Notes: a model not told the origin generated them from the sequence alone. A DNA stretch of 64,000 nucleotides from Pedobacter zeaxanthinifaciens (GCF_003313335.1 NZ_QMHP01000006.1:62001-126000), one strand, 5' to 3'; counted from the first letter of the stretch, positions 36,124-45,433 are shown. Made by a program: numbers and translations.

Positions 36124-38808
36124 ATGATAAAAAGATACTTGAAACACAGTACGTTGGCAGTTGTCCTTTTTTTAGCAAGCGGTATTAGTTCAATTGCTCA
36201 AGAAGTACCATCACCAAAGTCACATTTTGGGTTTGACATAGGCGATAATTACCAATTAGCCAATTATTCTCAAACCGAAGCTTATTTTAAAAAACTTGCC
36301 GCAAGCTCTAAACGAGTTAAGTTAGTAGATATTGGCAAAACCGAAGAGGGCAGAAGCCAGTACATGCTAATTGTAACCTCTCCAGAAAACCATAAAAATC
36401 TGGAAAAGTACAAAGGGATATCGCAAAAGCTAGCTAGGGCCGAAGGTTTAACCGATCAAGAGGCGAGGACTTTGGCACAGCAGGGAAAAGCCATTGTATG
36501 GATTGATGGAGGCTTGCATGCCAACGAAACAGTTGGTGCGCATCAGCTGATTCAAACAGCTTACAACTTGGTGAGCAGGACCGATGCGGAAACCACCAAA
36601 ATTTTGGATGATGTAATTATTTTGATGACGCATGCTAATCCGGATGGCCAAGAGTTACAAAGCGATTGGTACATGAGGGAAAAATCTCCGGAAAAGAGAT
36701 CTTTAGCGGGATTGCCAAAACTGTATCAAAAATATGCAGGACACGACAACAACCGCGATTTCTTTATGCTTAATCTGAAGGAAACGCAAAACATGGGGCG
36801 CCAATTGTTTATTGAGTGGAACCCGCAAATTATGTACAACCACCACCAAGCTGGACCAGCAGGAACGGTAGTTGCAGGCCCTCCGTTCCGAGATCCGCAT
36901 AACTATGTTTTTGATCCAATAATCCTTACCAGTTTAGATGCTGTAGGTGCGGCGATGCACAATAGGTTAAATATAGAAGATAAACCAGGTTATACCCAAC
37001 GTGGTGGATCAGTATTTTCTACTTGGTATAATGGAGGTTTGCGTACTACAACCTACTTCCACAACATGGTGGGTTTGCTAACAGAAATCGTTGGAAGTCC
37101 AACTCCAATGGAAATTCCTTTGGTACCATCGCGTTTATTGCCAAATAGTGATTCCCCAAATCCGGTAACGCCAAGAAAATGGTACTTCAAAAATGCGATA
37201 GACTATTCCGTTTCTTTAAATTACGCCGTTTTAAATTATGCTCAGCGTTATCACGATGAATTGTTGTTCAACATGTTTAAAATGGGCAAAAACTCTATCG
37301 ACAGAGGAACTAAGGATAACTGGTCTTTCTCTCCGCAAAAAATAGAGGCAATTAATGCTGCGGCGAAAAAGGATAAATCGGAAGATGGCAGGGAAAGGAG
37401 ATCGATGGATCCGAAATACTTTGATGAAGTGATGAAAGATCCTAAAAATCGCGATGCAAGGGGTTATATTCTTTCTGCTGATCAGCCAGATTTTACAACA
37501 GCCATCCGTTTTTTAAACGCATTGATTAGAACCGGAGTTGTGGTGCAAAAGGCTACAAGTGCTTTTACTGTTGATGGTAAAAAGTATCCGGCAGGTTCCT
37601 ACATTGTTAAAACTGATCAAGCTTTTAGGCCGCACGTATTGGATATGTTCGAACCACAAGATCATCCGAACGATTTTAAATATGAAGGTGGGCCACCAGT
37701 AGCTCCATATGATGCTGCAGGCTGGACTTTGGCTTATTTAATGAACGTTAAATTTGATCGGGTGTTGAACGCATTTGACGGTCCTTTTCAGAAAATGTCA
37801 TTAGGGGAGTTGCTAAAAGCTACGCCACAACCGCTACCAAGTGCAAGTGGATATGCATTAAGCGCACAAGCTAATGAAAGTTATTTGGCCGTTAATGAGT
37901 TGTTAAAAGCCGGTGTAGAAGTTTGGCGAAATCCTAGTGATGGATCTTTTTATGTTCCAGCATCGGCTGGTGCAAAAGCAGCATTAAATAAAGCAGAACA
38001 TAACTTCGGGATGAAAGTAGCCGCGGCCAGCAAACCTAAGTCTGCCGTTAAGGTAAAACCATCTCGTATTGCACTTTGGGATACCTACGGCGGTTCTATG
38101 CCTTCTGGATGGATTAGGTTCATCATGGAGCAATACCATTATGATGTTACGGTGGTATATCCGCCGGATATTGATGCCGGTAAACTGAAAGATAAATATG
38201 ATGTGTTGATTATGGTTGGAGGTTCGGTGCCTGCATTTGGTAGTGAGGGCGGAAGAGGATTCAATCCGCCAGCAATAGAAAATATTCCGGATGAATTCAA
38301 AGCTCGTGTGGGTAGAATGACGGCCGAGAAATCGATTCCACAATTGAAAGCATTCTTGGAAGATGGAGGAAATATCGTAACCATTGGATCGGCCACTAAC
38401 TTGGCTGCTCATTTAGGCTTGCCAGTAAAAAATGCACTTTTAACAGCAGATGGTAAGCGCTTATCAAACGAGAAATTTTATGTTCCGGGGAGTGTATTAA
38501 GTGTTAAAACGGATGCTAAATTAGCAGCCAATTGGGGTTTGGATGAAAATACTGATGTGTATTTTGATAACAGTCCGGTTTTTAAAATTACCTCAACAGA
38601 TGGAAAAGTGAAACCTTTGGCTTGGTTCGATACTGATAAGCCATTACGTAGTGGTTGGGCTTGGGGACAAGCATACCTTAAAGATGGCGTGGCCGCTTTT
38701 GAAGCAGATTATGGGAAAGGTAAGCTATATGCCTTTGGTCCCGAAATTACTTTTAGAGCACAAACTCACGGCACGTTTAAATGGTTGTTTAACCAGTTGT
38801 ATAGGTAA
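36124..38808 (+). CDS. Secreted M14 family zinc carboxypeptidase
   Basis: An 894-residue exported protein (signal peptide to about residue 25, cut after IAQ). Residues about 40-370 are an M14 peptidase domain: LHANE gives zinc ligands H132 and E135, with NPDGQELQSDWY and MYNHHQAGPAGTV further on; the third zinc His is probably in the NHHQ block. The C-terminal 450 residues contain a region resembling a type-1 glutamine-amidotransferase-like/BPL fold (ALWDTYGGSMPSGWIRFIM, VLIMVGGSVPAF, FLEDGGNIVTIGSATN). Such large M14 proteins are common in Bacteroidetes and likely degrade external peptides. A strong terminator follows. Confidence 0.88.
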   Translation: MIKRYLKHSTLAVVLFLASGISSIAQEVPSPKSHFGFDIGDNYQLANYSQTEAYFKKLAASSKRVKLVDIGKTEEGRSQYMLIVTSPENHKNLEKYKGISQKLARAEGLTDQEARTLAQQGKAIVWIDGGLHANETVGAHQLIQTAYNLVSRTDAETTKILDDVIILMTHANPDGQELQSDWYMREKSPEKRSLAGLPKLYQKYAGHDNNRDFFMLNLKETQNMGRQLFIEWNPQIMYNHHQAGPAGTVVAGPPFRDPHNYVFDPIILTSLDAVGAAMHNRLNIEDKPGYTQRGGSVFSTWYNGGLRTTTYFHNMVGLLTEIVGSPTPMEIPLVPSRLLPNSDSPNPVTPRKWYFKNAIDYSVSLNYAVLNYAQRYHDELLFNMFKMGKNSIDRGTKDNWSFSPQKIEAINAAAKKDKSEDGRERRSMDPKYFDEVMKDPKNRDARGYILSADQPDFTTAIRFLNALIRTGVVVQKATSAFTVDGKKYPAGSYIVKTDQAFRPHVLDMFEPQDHPNDFKYEGGPPVAPYDAAGWTLAYLMNVKFDRVLNAFDGPFQKMSLGELLKATPQPLPSASGYALSAQANESYLAVNELLKAGVEVWRNPSDGSFYVPASAGAKAALNKAEHNFGMKVAAASKPKSAVKVKPSRIALWDTYGGSMPSGWIRFIMEQYHYDVTVVYPPDIDAGKLKDKYDVLIMVGGSVPAFGSEGGRGFNPPAIENIPDEFKARVGRMTAEKSIPQLKAFLEDGGNIVTIGSATNLAAHLGLPVKNALLTADGKRLSNEKFYVPGSVLSVKTDAKLAANWGLDENTDVYFDNSPVFKITSTDGKVKPLAWFDTDKPLRSGWAWGQAYLKDGVAAFEADYGKGKLYAFGPEITFRAQTHGTFKWLFNQLYR

Positions 38809-38829
38809 GATCATCATCTGAATTTTTAG

Positions 38830-38860
38830 CGGGCAGTTCTATTAGGGCTGCCCGTTTTTT
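38830..38860 (+). terminator. Rho-independent terminator after the M14 gene
   Basis: CGGGCAG (38830-38836) pairs with CTGCCCG (38848-38854), followed by six T. Confidence 0.9.
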
Positions 38861-38945
38861 GTATGTCATCATTACTGTCGTGGCTGGAAGAAGATGTGCT
38901 TTTGCATTTTTACCTTGTTTAGACCAAGCTCTTTTTGCTAGCAAG

Positions 38946-38953
38946 TACCTTTG
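38946..38953 (+). promoter_or_regulatory. -7 promoter box of the DsbA/FrnE gene
   Basis: TACCTTTG matches TAnnTTTG exactly, ending 17 bases before the ATG at 38971. It also supports that ATG over the in-frame upstream start at 38935, which would lie before the promoter. Confidence 0.55.
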
Positions 38954-38970
38954 TAAATAAAATAGAGAAA

Positions 38971-39687
38971 ATGAAAATAGAAATATGGTCGGATGTGATG
39001 TGCCCGTTTTGCTACATCGGTAAACGACATTTAGAACAAGCATTAGATACACTTGATTTTAAACAAGAAATAGAGATCGACTGGAAAAGCTATCAGCTTA
39101 ATCCAACTTATAAAAATGAAGAGGGAGAAAATCTGTACGAATATCTTTCCAGAAATAAAGGAATGAGTTTGGCACAAGCTAGGCAGATGACGCAACAGGT
39201 GGCGGAAATGGCAGGAAACGTAGGATTAAAGTTGGATTTTGAAACCAGTATTCCGGCCAACTCCTTTAATGCGCATCGGTTGATCCATTTTGCGGCGAAA
39301 AATGGCAAGCAAGATTTAGCAGAGGAACTTTTATTTAAGGCGCATTTTGAAGAGGCAAAAAACATTGACGATTTAAGCACTTTATTGACAATTGCCGAAG
39401 CGCTGGGCTTAGATGCCGCTGAAGCAAAAAATGTGTTGGAAAGTAATGCCTTTGAAGAAGAAGTGAGATACGATATCTACGAAAGCCAACAATTAGGTGT
39501 TAGGGGCGTTCCTTTTTTCGTAATGGATAGAAAGTATGCTTTATCTGGTGCACAGCCAGTAGATGCATTTAAAAAGGCCATTACGCAAAGCTATAATGAG
39601 TGGAAGGCAGCGCAGAAAAACTCATCCTTAAAAAACTTAAATACAATTGATACTAATAGTTGTGATGAGAATGGCTGTGAAGTTTAG
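38971..39687 (+). CDS. DsbA family oxidoreductase (FrnE-like)
   Basis: A 238-residue thioredoxin-fold protein with active site C11-P-F-C14 (DVMCPFCYIGKRHLE), the inserted helical domain and the cis-Pro loop GVRGVPFFVMD. This is the FrnE/polyketide-type DsbA group. No signal peptide is present, so it acts in the cytoplasm, possibly in thiol stress. The start at 38971 is preferred since family similarity begins there and a -7 box lies between it and the longer start. The C-terminus holds two more cysteines (TNSCDENGCEV), an unusual CxxxxxC-type tail. It ends before a bidirectional terminator. Confidence 0.9.
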   Translation: MKIEIWSDVMCPFCYIGKRHLEQALDTLDFKQEIEIDWKSYQLNPTYKNEEGENLYEYLSRNKGMSLAQARQMTQQVAEMAGNVGLKLDFETSIPANSFNAHRLIHFAAKNGKQDLAEELLFKAHFEEAKNIDDLSTLLTIAEALGLDAAEAKNVLESNAFEEEVRYDIYESQQLGVRGVPFFVMDRKYALSGAQPVDAFKKAITQSYNEWKAAQKNSSLKNLNTIDTNSCDENGCEV

Positions 39688-39738
39688 CATTTATAGTTGT
39701 AGTTTGCTTTTCAGGCGATAACATAAACAATGACCATT

Positions 39739-39773
39739 AAAAAAGCGATAGAGAAATCCCTATCGCTTTTTTA
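39739..39773. terminator. Bidirectional terminator between dsbA-like and tsp/prc genes
   Basis: AAAAGCGATAG (39741-39751) pairs with CTATCGCTTTT (39760-39770); T runs follow on both strands (39767-39772 on plus; A run before 39744 serving the minus strand). It separates two convergent genes. Confidence 0.9.
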
Positions 39774-39790
39774 TTATGCAGGCGCTGCTA

Positions 39791-41998
39791 TTATTTAGTT
39801 CCAGCTTTATTTAAGTTTTTACTTAATTTCAAGCTTTCAGTTTGCTTCATGAAATCAATCATGATATTCATACTTTCATCTTCAATAAAGTCAGAAGCTT
39901 CTTGCTTAGGCGTTTTTTCACCTTTTTTAATTGGAGCTAATCCTTTTTCAGCTCTTAGCTGATTCATTCTAGCTAAAGACTTTGCTTCCAAGGCATCACG
40001 TTCTGCCTTTAATTTCGCCTCGTTTAAGGTAACGGAAGTTTCATTTTCTCTTTTCTTTCCTTCAGCGATATCTTCCTTCAACATTTTGTAGTCCAACGAT
40101 TTTTCCATGCGTTTTTGATGTAGCTTTAGTAAGTTGGCTTTTGCGGCATTTAAATCATAAACTACATTATAAGTAGATGGATTTACCATGTCAAATGGTA
40201 ATGCTGATGGTTCTGTATCTTCGCCAATTTTATCTAAAGGATATATAGAAGGGAAGTTGATATCAGGAATTACACCTTTATGTTGGGTACTGCTGCCGCT
40301 AACGCGATAAAACTTTGCCATCGTCAAGTTAATTTGACCTAATTGCGGAACACCATTTTTGTCAACAATAGTTACCGTTGGCGAATTAATATCAGTTTTA
40401 GCATTTACTGCTTTTTTCTCTCCTTCTTTCTTTTTGAACAAAGCTGCGAGTTGGTTTAATACCCCCGAGTTCATTAACGAATTCAAATCAATGGATGATT
40501 GAACAGTGCCCTTACCATAAGATTGGGTTCCCATTACAATTCCACGACCGTAATCTTGTATAGCACCTGCGAAAATTTCAGAAGCTGACGCACTTAAACG
40601 ATCTATCATCACACCCATTGGGCCGTCCCAAGTAATGTTGCTGTCTTCATCTTTATAAACTTTTACGCTGTTTCTGTAATCTTTAACTTGAACTACTGGG
40701 CCTTTACCAATAAATAAGCCAGAAAGTTCAATAGCTTCGTTTAGCGAACCACCACCATTTGCTCTTAAATCTACTACAATTGCATCTACTTTATCTTTAT
40801 TCTTTAACGTGTCGATCAATAAACGTACATCCCTGGTTGTGCTCTTGTAATTAGGATCGCCAGCATTGGCAGCTTTAAAATCAGCATAAAAAGCAGGAAT
40901 TTTAATGATACCAATTTTGTATGGTTTGCCATCGCTTTCAACAGTTTTAACTACTTTTTTTGCAGATTGCTCCTCTAAAATGATTTTCTCTCTAACCAAG
41001 GTAATAATTTGCGGTTTAGAAGAAAGCTCTTGTCCAACCGGAATAATTTTTAAACGTACAGTAGTACCTTTAGGGCCTTTAATTTTGGAAACGGCATTGT
41101 CAATTCTCCAGCCAACAATATCTTCAAATTCGCCATCTACGCCTTGTGCAACAGCAATAATTTTATCGCCAGCATTTAACTTTTTACTTTTAAAAGCAGG
41201 GCCTCCAGGCATAATAGAAGCAATTTTAGTTACTTCATTTTCTGATTGTAATACTGCACCAATACCTTCAAGCGAACGAGACATTTCTTGATTAAATGCT
41301 TCTGCATTACGCGGATTGAAGTAGTTGGTGTGTGGGTCAACAGCTTCAGTAAATGAGTCCATCAAAATTTGGAATACATCCTGGTTGTTGAACTTGGCCG
41401 CCTGCGACTTTAAGTTAGCATAACGTTTGGTTAAGGTCTCTACGTTTTTAGCCTCATCGGTACCCGCAATTTTAAGGTTTACCAATTCATACTTTACACG
41501 TTTTTTCCATAAATCGTCAAGCTCTCCATTGGTTTTTGCCCAAGGTAATTTGCTTCTATCATATACGTAAGTATCGTTCTGGTTAAAATCGAACTTGTTC
41601 TTAATTTGTGAGATAGAATAATTGATACGTTCATTATATCTTTTCAAATACACGTTGAAGATGTAGAAAGGAGCACTCAAATCTCCAATTCTGAAATCAT
41701 CATCCAAAGAATATCTATTAGCTTCAAAATCTTTAATATCACTTTCTAAAAAGTAATATTTTGAAGGATCTAAGGCCTTAATGTACCTGTCAAAAATGAT
41801 TGATGATAAGGAGTCGTTTAGTTTTGGCTTCTTATAATTATAATTTTCGAGCAAGCCAACCACTTCTTTAGTTACCAAACTTTGCTGTTCATCTGGTTTT
41901 ATGTTGGGAATACCTTCCACAGGCTTTTGTGCCTTTGGCTCCGCTGTGCAAGCTAACACCGCTGCGGTAAAGGTAATGGCAAATATTTTCTTCAGCAT
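39791..41998 (-). CDS. Tail-specific protease (Tsp/Prc, S41A), lipoprotein
   Basis: A 735-residue processing protease. The N-terminus (MLKKIFAITFTAAVLACTAEP) is a lipoprotein signal with lipobox VLAC. Then come a helical domain, a PDZ domain (about 230-310, with GIGAVLQSENEVTKIASIMPGGPA), and the S41 core with S473 in SASASEIF and K496 in SYGKGTVQ as catalytic pair. The C-terminal DUF3340 region of Prc ends with SDFIEDESMNIMIDFM. It acts in the periplasm on damaged proteins and on peptidoglycan hydrolases. Start: ATG at 41998 makes an ideal lipoprotein; ATGs at 42022 and 42043 would add 8-15 residues before the signal. Confidence 0.93.
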   Translation of the reverse strand: MLKKIFAITFTAAVLACTAEPKAQKPVEGIPNIKPDEQQSLVTKEVVGLLENYNYKKPKLNDSLSSIIFDRYIKALDPSKYYFLESDIKDFEANRYSLDDDFRIGDLSAPFYIFNVYLKRYNERINYSISQIKNKFDFNQNDTYVYDRSKLPWAKTNGELDDLWKKRVKYELVNLKIAGTDEAKNVETLTKRYANLKSQAAKFNNQDVFQILMDSFTEAVDPHTNYFNPRNAEAFNQEMSRSLEGIGAVLQSENEVTKIASIMPGGPAFKSKKLNAGDKIIAVAQGVDGEFEDIVGWRIDNAVSKIKGPKGTTVRLKIIPVGQELSSKPQIITLVREKIILEEQSAKKVVKTVESDGKPYKIGIIKIPAFYADFKAANAGDPNYKSTTRDVRLLIDTLKNKDKVDAIVVDLRANGGGSLNEAIELSGLFIGKGPVVQVKDYRNSVKVYKDEDSNITWDGPMGVMIDRLSASASEIFAGAIQDYGRGIVMGTQSYGKGTVQSSIDLNSLMNSGVLNQLAALFKKKEGEKKAVNAKTDINSPTVTIVDKNGVPQLGQINLTMAKFYRVSGSSTQHKGVIPDINFPSIYPLDKIGEDTEPSALPFDMVNPSTYNVVYDLNAAKANLLKLHQKRMEKSLDYKMLKEDIAEGKKRENETSVTLNEAKLKAERDALEAKSLARMNQLRAEKGLAPIKKGEKTPKQEASDFIEDESMNIMIDFMKQTESLKLSKNLNKAGTK

Positions 41999-42068
41999 TT
42001 CTTTAACTGTTTTAAAGTCCATTCTTATCAAATCATTATCCAATATGATACCAATTTCTTAAATAAAC

Positions 42069-42100
42069 AAAAAAGATACAGGTTTAGTCTGTATCTTTTT
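42069..42100 (-). terminator. Terminator of the orphan LuxR-type gene
   Basis: AAAAGATACAG (42071-42081) pairs with CTGTATCTTTT (42089-42099). On the minus strand the hairpin ends in a T run, 28 bases after the stop of the gene at 42128. It keeps that gene separate from the tail-specific protease gene. Confidence 0.85.
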
Positions 42101-42127
42101 TGTAAAGATTATAAAAAGAACGGATAA

Positions 42128-42346
42128 TCAGGTAATTAAATTGTTTTTAACAGCAAGCATTACCAAGCCAACAACGCTTTTAACTTTAGTCTTTTTAAAG
42201 ATATTTTTTCGATGCGTTTCTACAGTGCGTTTGCTTATTTCTAACTTTTTAGCAATTTCTTCATTGCTGTACTCTTCTGTAATCAATTGTATGATTTCTA
42301 GTTCCCTAGTACTTAATACATAAACTGGGTTGAGCTTAGCTTTCAT
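42128..42346 (-). CDS. Orphan LuxR/GerE helix-turn-helix regulator
   Basis: A 72-residue protein consisting solely of a LuxR-type DNA-binding domain: LSTRELEIIQLITEEYSNEE, IAKKLEISKRTVETHRKNIF and KTKVKSVVGLVMLAV. Normally this domain ends a response regulator or sensor protein; here no receiver domain precedes it. The bases upstream do not encode a receiver in any frame, so it is probably a natural stand-alone regulator. Its targets are unknown; the neighbours suggest nothing specific. It has its own terminator. Confidence 0.85.
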   Translation of the reverse strand: MKAKLNPVYVLSTRELEIIQLITEEYSNEEIAKKLEISKRTVETHRKNIFKKTKVKSVVGLVMLAVKNNLIT

Positions 42347-42419
42347 GAGTGGAGGTTATTTAGATGAATTTTTTAGAGGCGAGAGGAGCTGAAAGGGCCT
42401 AAAACAGGCATCATTGGAA

Positions 42420-43106
42420 CTATGCTTTTCGTTTGGTGGTTTTTTCTGCAATAATTGCCCTGTTGCTTTTAATGAGCTGGTTGTACTTTACAATGTTTGC
42501 ATTTTTGGAGAGTAGTTCCGCGTTATTTAAATCCTTACTTGCCAGTAGGTAATCTTTCTTTTTAATCTTTACCGAAGCAATACCAATAACAGATTCTATA
42601 TAGGCACTTTTATCATTCAGTTGCTGTGCTAAAATGCCATGTTGCGTGTAAAACCAAAGAGATTGAGGCAATTTGTTGGCAGCCAAATAAATTTTTCCAA
42701 GTTGTTGGTAAGCTGCCATTTGGCCAGATTTGCTTCCTATTCTGGTATAATTTTTAAGCACTTGCTTCAGCACTATTTTTTCGGCTTCGGCATAATTTGA
42801 AAGTACTAAATGAGCATTGCTTAGTTTAATTAGCGTAGCGCCATAACGAGCATACTTTTTATCCTCTTGATATTCTTTTGCAGCACGGTTATAAGCCGCT
42901 ACCGCATTATCATAATCACCTGAACGTTCAAATTTTTCAGCTTCGTCGAAAAAGCTATCGGCAATGGTAAATGCCTGGCCTCCAACTACAGAAATGTTCA
43001 CCGAGAGCTGGCCGTTACCTGCCTCAGCACCCTGCACAGTTGAGTTTTGTGCCGATGCAAACAAACCAGCAGTAACAAAAACCATAGTGAGGCACGTCCA
43101 TTTCAT
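42420..43106 (-). CDS. Exported TPR-repeat protein
   Basis: A 228-residue protein with a signal peptide (ending FASAQ) and at least three tetratricopeptide-like helical pairs: FFDEAEKFERSGDYDNAVAAYN (about 53-74), LSNAHLVLSNYAEAEKIVLKQ and LGKIYLAANKLPQSLWFYTQ. Similar repeats occur in the sensor part of Bacteroidetes TPR-histidine kinases, but no kinase domain follows. With the orphan LuxR-type regulator just downstream it could be a separated sensor and regulator pair; this is speculative, since the intervening 73 bases and the lack of a cytoplasmic part argue against direct signalling. Confidence 0.78.
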   Translation of the reverse strand: MKWTCLTMVFVTAGLFASAQNSTVQGAEAGNGQLSVNISVVGGQAFTIADSFFDEAEKFERSGDYDNAVAAYNRAAKEYQEDKKYARYGATLIKLSNAHLVLSNYAEAEKIVLKQVLKNYTRIGSKSGQMAAYQQLGKIYLAANKLPQSLWFYTQHGILAQQLNDKSAYIESVIGIASVKIKKKDYLLASKDLNNAELLSKNANIVKYNQLIKSNRAIIAEKTTKRKA

Positions 43107-43110
43107 AACA

Positions 43111-43118
43111 CAAATATA
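43111..43118 (-). promoter_or_regulatory. -7 box placed for a leaderless transcript of the TPR gene
   Basis: On the minus strand this is TATATTTG, an exact match to TAnnTTTG, 4 bases before the ATG at 43106. Confidence 0.4.
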
Positions 43119-43170
43119 GATTTTTTTAATTCAAAACGATAATTGGCTGTTTTTCTTGAACTTGTTATTA

Positions 43171-43220
43171 AGTAAAAAGTAAAAAGTAAAAAGTAAAAAG
43201 TAAAAAGTAAAAAGTAAAAA
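43171..43220. repeat. Microsatellite (AGTAAAA)7
   Basis: Seven perfect copies of the 7-mer AGTAAAA plus one base, in the divergent promoter region between the TPR gene and ybjQ. It lies 75 bases before the ybjQ start. Confidence 0.95.
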
Positions 43221-43294
43221 TGCTTATTAGATGCTTATAAAAAGGCTTGTAACATTTCGGACGTTTTATCATCAAATCAGAAAAACGAAAAACT

Positions 43295-43618
43295 ATGTTA
43301 GTAACCACAACAAATACAGTAGAAGGCAAAAAGGTAGTGAAATACATTGGCCTTGTAACAGGAGAAACCATTATAGGGGCAAACCTTTTTAAAGATATTT
43401 TTGCAGGAATTAGAGATATCGTAGGCGGTCGCTCGGGTTCATACGAGCAAGTGCTACGCGAAGCTAAAAATACTGCGGTAAGCGAAATGCAACAATATGC
43501 GGCTGCCATGGGTGCAAATGCGGTTATTGGTGTTGATTTAGATTACGAAACTGTAGGTAGCGGCGGTAGTATGTTAATGGTAACTGCAAGCGGTACCGCA
43601 GTTGTTTTGGAGGATTAA
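43295..43618 (+). CDS. YbjQ family protein (UPF0145, heavy-metal-binding-like)
   Basis: A 107-residue soluble protein of the YbjQ/UPF0145 family, which assembles as pentamers and has a fold related to heavy-metal-binding domains. Seen: [56 protein letters not shown] and [14 protein letters not shown]. Biochemical function is not established. It is monocistronic. The microsatellite (AGTAAAA)7 lies upstream, between it and its divergent neighbour, where changes in copy number could alter promoter geometry. Confidence 0.92.
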   Translation: MLVTTTNTVEGKKVVKYIGLVTGETIIGANLFKDIFAGIRDIVGGRSGSYEQVLREAKNTAVSEMQQYAAAMGANAVIGVDLDYETVGSGGSMLMVTASGTAVVLED

Positions 43619-43712
43619 ACTTTAATGTGTTATTGTAAATTTGAATACAATGAGGATCTCATAAATAAAATTAGATAGATTCCTCCTTAAGTCGGAATGA
43701 CAAAAAAAGGGC

Positions 43713-43748
43713 ATAAAAAATCCCCAATATCAAAACATATTGGGGATT
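43713..43748 (-). terminator. Terminator of ffh
   Basis: AATCCCCAATAT (43719-43730) and ATATTGGGGATT (43737-43748) pair perfectly over a 6-nt loop; on the minus strand a T run follows (A run 43715-43720). It lies 38 bases after the ffh stop codon. Confidence 0.9.
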
Positions 43749-43786
43749 GCTGTATAAAAGCCTCCATTAGGGAAGGTTAGGGAGAT

Positions 43787-45121
43787 TTATCTCTGTGGCA
43801 TTTTAGGCATGTTACGCATCATTTTTGCCGCCGCCGCAGGGTTTGAGAATTGTTTCATCACTTTTCTCATATCCTCAAATTGCTTCAATAATTTAGTAAC
43901 ATCCTCAAGCTTATTACCAGATCCTTTGGCGATACGTAATTTGCGGCTTTGCTGAATAGCATCCGGGTTTTCACGCTCATAAGGCGTCATCGATTGGATG
44001 ATGGACTCCACACCTTTGAAAGCATCATCGTCAATGTCGATGTTTTTCATCATTTTACCAACGCCAGGAATCATTCCCATCAAATCTTTCATGTTACCCA
44101 TTTTCTTGATTTGTTGGATTTGGCTGTAAAAATCGTTGAAGTCGAATTTATTTTTACGGATTTTCTTTTGAAGCTCCGCTGCTTGCTTTTCGTCAAACTG
44201 CTGCTGGGCACGCTCTACAAGGGAAACCACGTCGCCCATGCCCAAAATACGCGATGCCATCCTATCTGGATAGAAAACATCTAGTGCTTCCATTTTCTCG
44301 CCAGTACCAATAAACTTAATTGGTTTATCCACTACCGATTTAATAGAAAGCGCCGCACCACCACGGGTATCGCCATCTAACTTGGTTAACACTACGCCGG
44401 TAAAATCAAGCCTGTCGTTAAATACTTTCGCCGTATTTACCGCATCCTGGCCCGTCATCGAATCCACTACAAATAAAATTTCGTGAGGTTTAGTTTGTGC
44501 CTTCACTTCCGAAATCTCATTCATCAAGGCCTCATCTATTGATAAACGGCCCGCGGTATCGACAATAATTACATTGTTGTTATTCTTTTTACCTTCGGCA
44601 ATACCTTCTAAGGCAATCGCTACCGGATCTTTGCTTTCCTTATTGGCGTACACAGGTACACCCACTTGCTCACCTAAAACCTGTAACTGGTCAACCGCCG
44701 CCGGACGATAAACGTCGCCAGCAACCATTAACGGCTTTTTGCCCTTGCTTTTTAGGTAAAGTGCCAATTTACCGGTGAAAGTAGTTTTACCTGCACCATT
44801 TAAACCAGCAATTAATATCACCGTAGGATTGTTTTTTAAATCCAACTCAGTAGCCTCGCCACCCATTAAGGCAGCAAGCTCATCATTCATAATTTTGGTA
44901 AGCAATTGCCCTGGCGAAATGCTGGTCAATACGTTTGCTCCTAAAGCTTTTTCCTTTACCTGATCGGTAAAAGTTTTTGCGGTTTTATAATTTACGTCCG
45001 CATCCAACAAAGCCTTCCTGATTTCCTTCATGGTCTCTGCCACGTTAATTTCAGTAATGCTTCCCTGTCCCTTTAGAACCTTAAACGCCCTGTCTAACTT
45101 ATCCTGTAAATTTTCAAACAT
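43787..45121 (-). CDS. ffh: Signal recognition particle GTPase Ffh
   Basis: A 444-residue SRP54 protein that binds 4.5S RNA and signal sequences and targets membrane proteins to FtsY. N domain at 1-85, G domain with G1 GLNGAGKTT, DTAGR, TKLDGD and GTGEK, then the methionine-rich M domain (MKDLMGMIPGVGKMMKN, SMTPYERENPD, RIAKGSGN). The C-terminal extension is rich in Met and Pro. Length is normal. A -7 box TACCTTTG on the minus strand lies 25 bases before the ATG. The 820 bases upstream carry only repeats. Cytoplasmic, at the ribosome exit. Confidence 0.97.
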   Translation of the reverse strand: MFENLQDKLDRAFKVLKGQGSITEINVAETMKEIRKALLDADVNYKTAKTFTDQVKEKALGANVLTSISPGQLLTKIMNDELAALMGGEATELDLKNNPTVILIAGLNGAGKTTFTGKLALYLKSKGKKPLMVAGDVYRPAAVDQLQVLGEQVGVPVYANKESKDPVAIALEGIAEGKKNNNNVIIVDTAGRLSIDEALMNEISEVKAQTKPHEILFVVDSMTGQDAVNTAKVFNDRLDFTGVVLTKLDGDTRGGAALSIKSVVDKPIKFIGTGEKMEALDVFYPDRMASRILGMGDVVSLVERAQQQFDEKQAAELQKKIRKNKFDFNDFYSQIQQIKKMGNMKDLMGMIPGVGKMMKNIDIDDDAFKGVESIIQSMTPYERENPDAIQQSRKLRIAKGSGNKLEDVTKLLKQFEDMRKVMKQFSNPAAAAKMMRNMPKMPQR

Positions 45122-45146
45122 TGCTTATTTAAATTTTTATGAATGG

Positions 45147-45154
45147 CAAAGGTA
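45147..45154 (-). promoter_or_regulatory. -7 promoter box of ffh
   Basis: On the minus strand this reads TACCTTTG, exact TAnnTTTG, 25 bases before the ffh start codon. Confidence 0.5.
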
Positions 45155-45245
45155 TTAATAATTTACGATTTTGGATTTACGAATTACGATTGAAGTGTAA
45201 CGATTTTTACAAATTGGGCAGTGAGTAAGCTGAGTTAATTTTTTA

Positions 45246-45349
45246 GAAAAGCACAACCTGCGTTTCATCGCTTGCAGCAGTCCCGCTTTCCATTCCAAGT
45301 CCGTTCCCGATTTGACATCGGGATCCGGGCTTTCCATTTCAATCGGGTT
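45246..45349 (-). repeat. Dispersed intergenic element, copy 1
   Basis: On the minus strand it opens with AACCCGATTGAAATGGAAAG, continues with an inner hairpin (CCCGAT...ATCGGG), and closes with GGAAAGCGGGACTG and GTGCTTTTC. The opening CCCG and closing CGGG can pair. The same blocks recur at 50924-51080 and, more diverged, at 45813-45934. No open frame in it resembles a protein. Confidence 0.6.
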
Positions 45350-45433
45350 TGATTAACAAAAGGGAGTGCAAATGGCTTAAAATGCTTGGCTACTGCGATA
45401 ACAAAAAGAGCAGATGCGGTGATGCTCTTCGCT

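Noticed and set aside
43171..43220. Possible CRISPR array
   Set aside because: Units are 7 bases with no spacers; it is a microsatellite. No cas-like gene is present.
43168..43509. Minus-strand open frame opposite ybjQ
   Set aside because: It runs through the microsatellite as a repeated FYFLLFT translation and is antisense to a well-supported gene.
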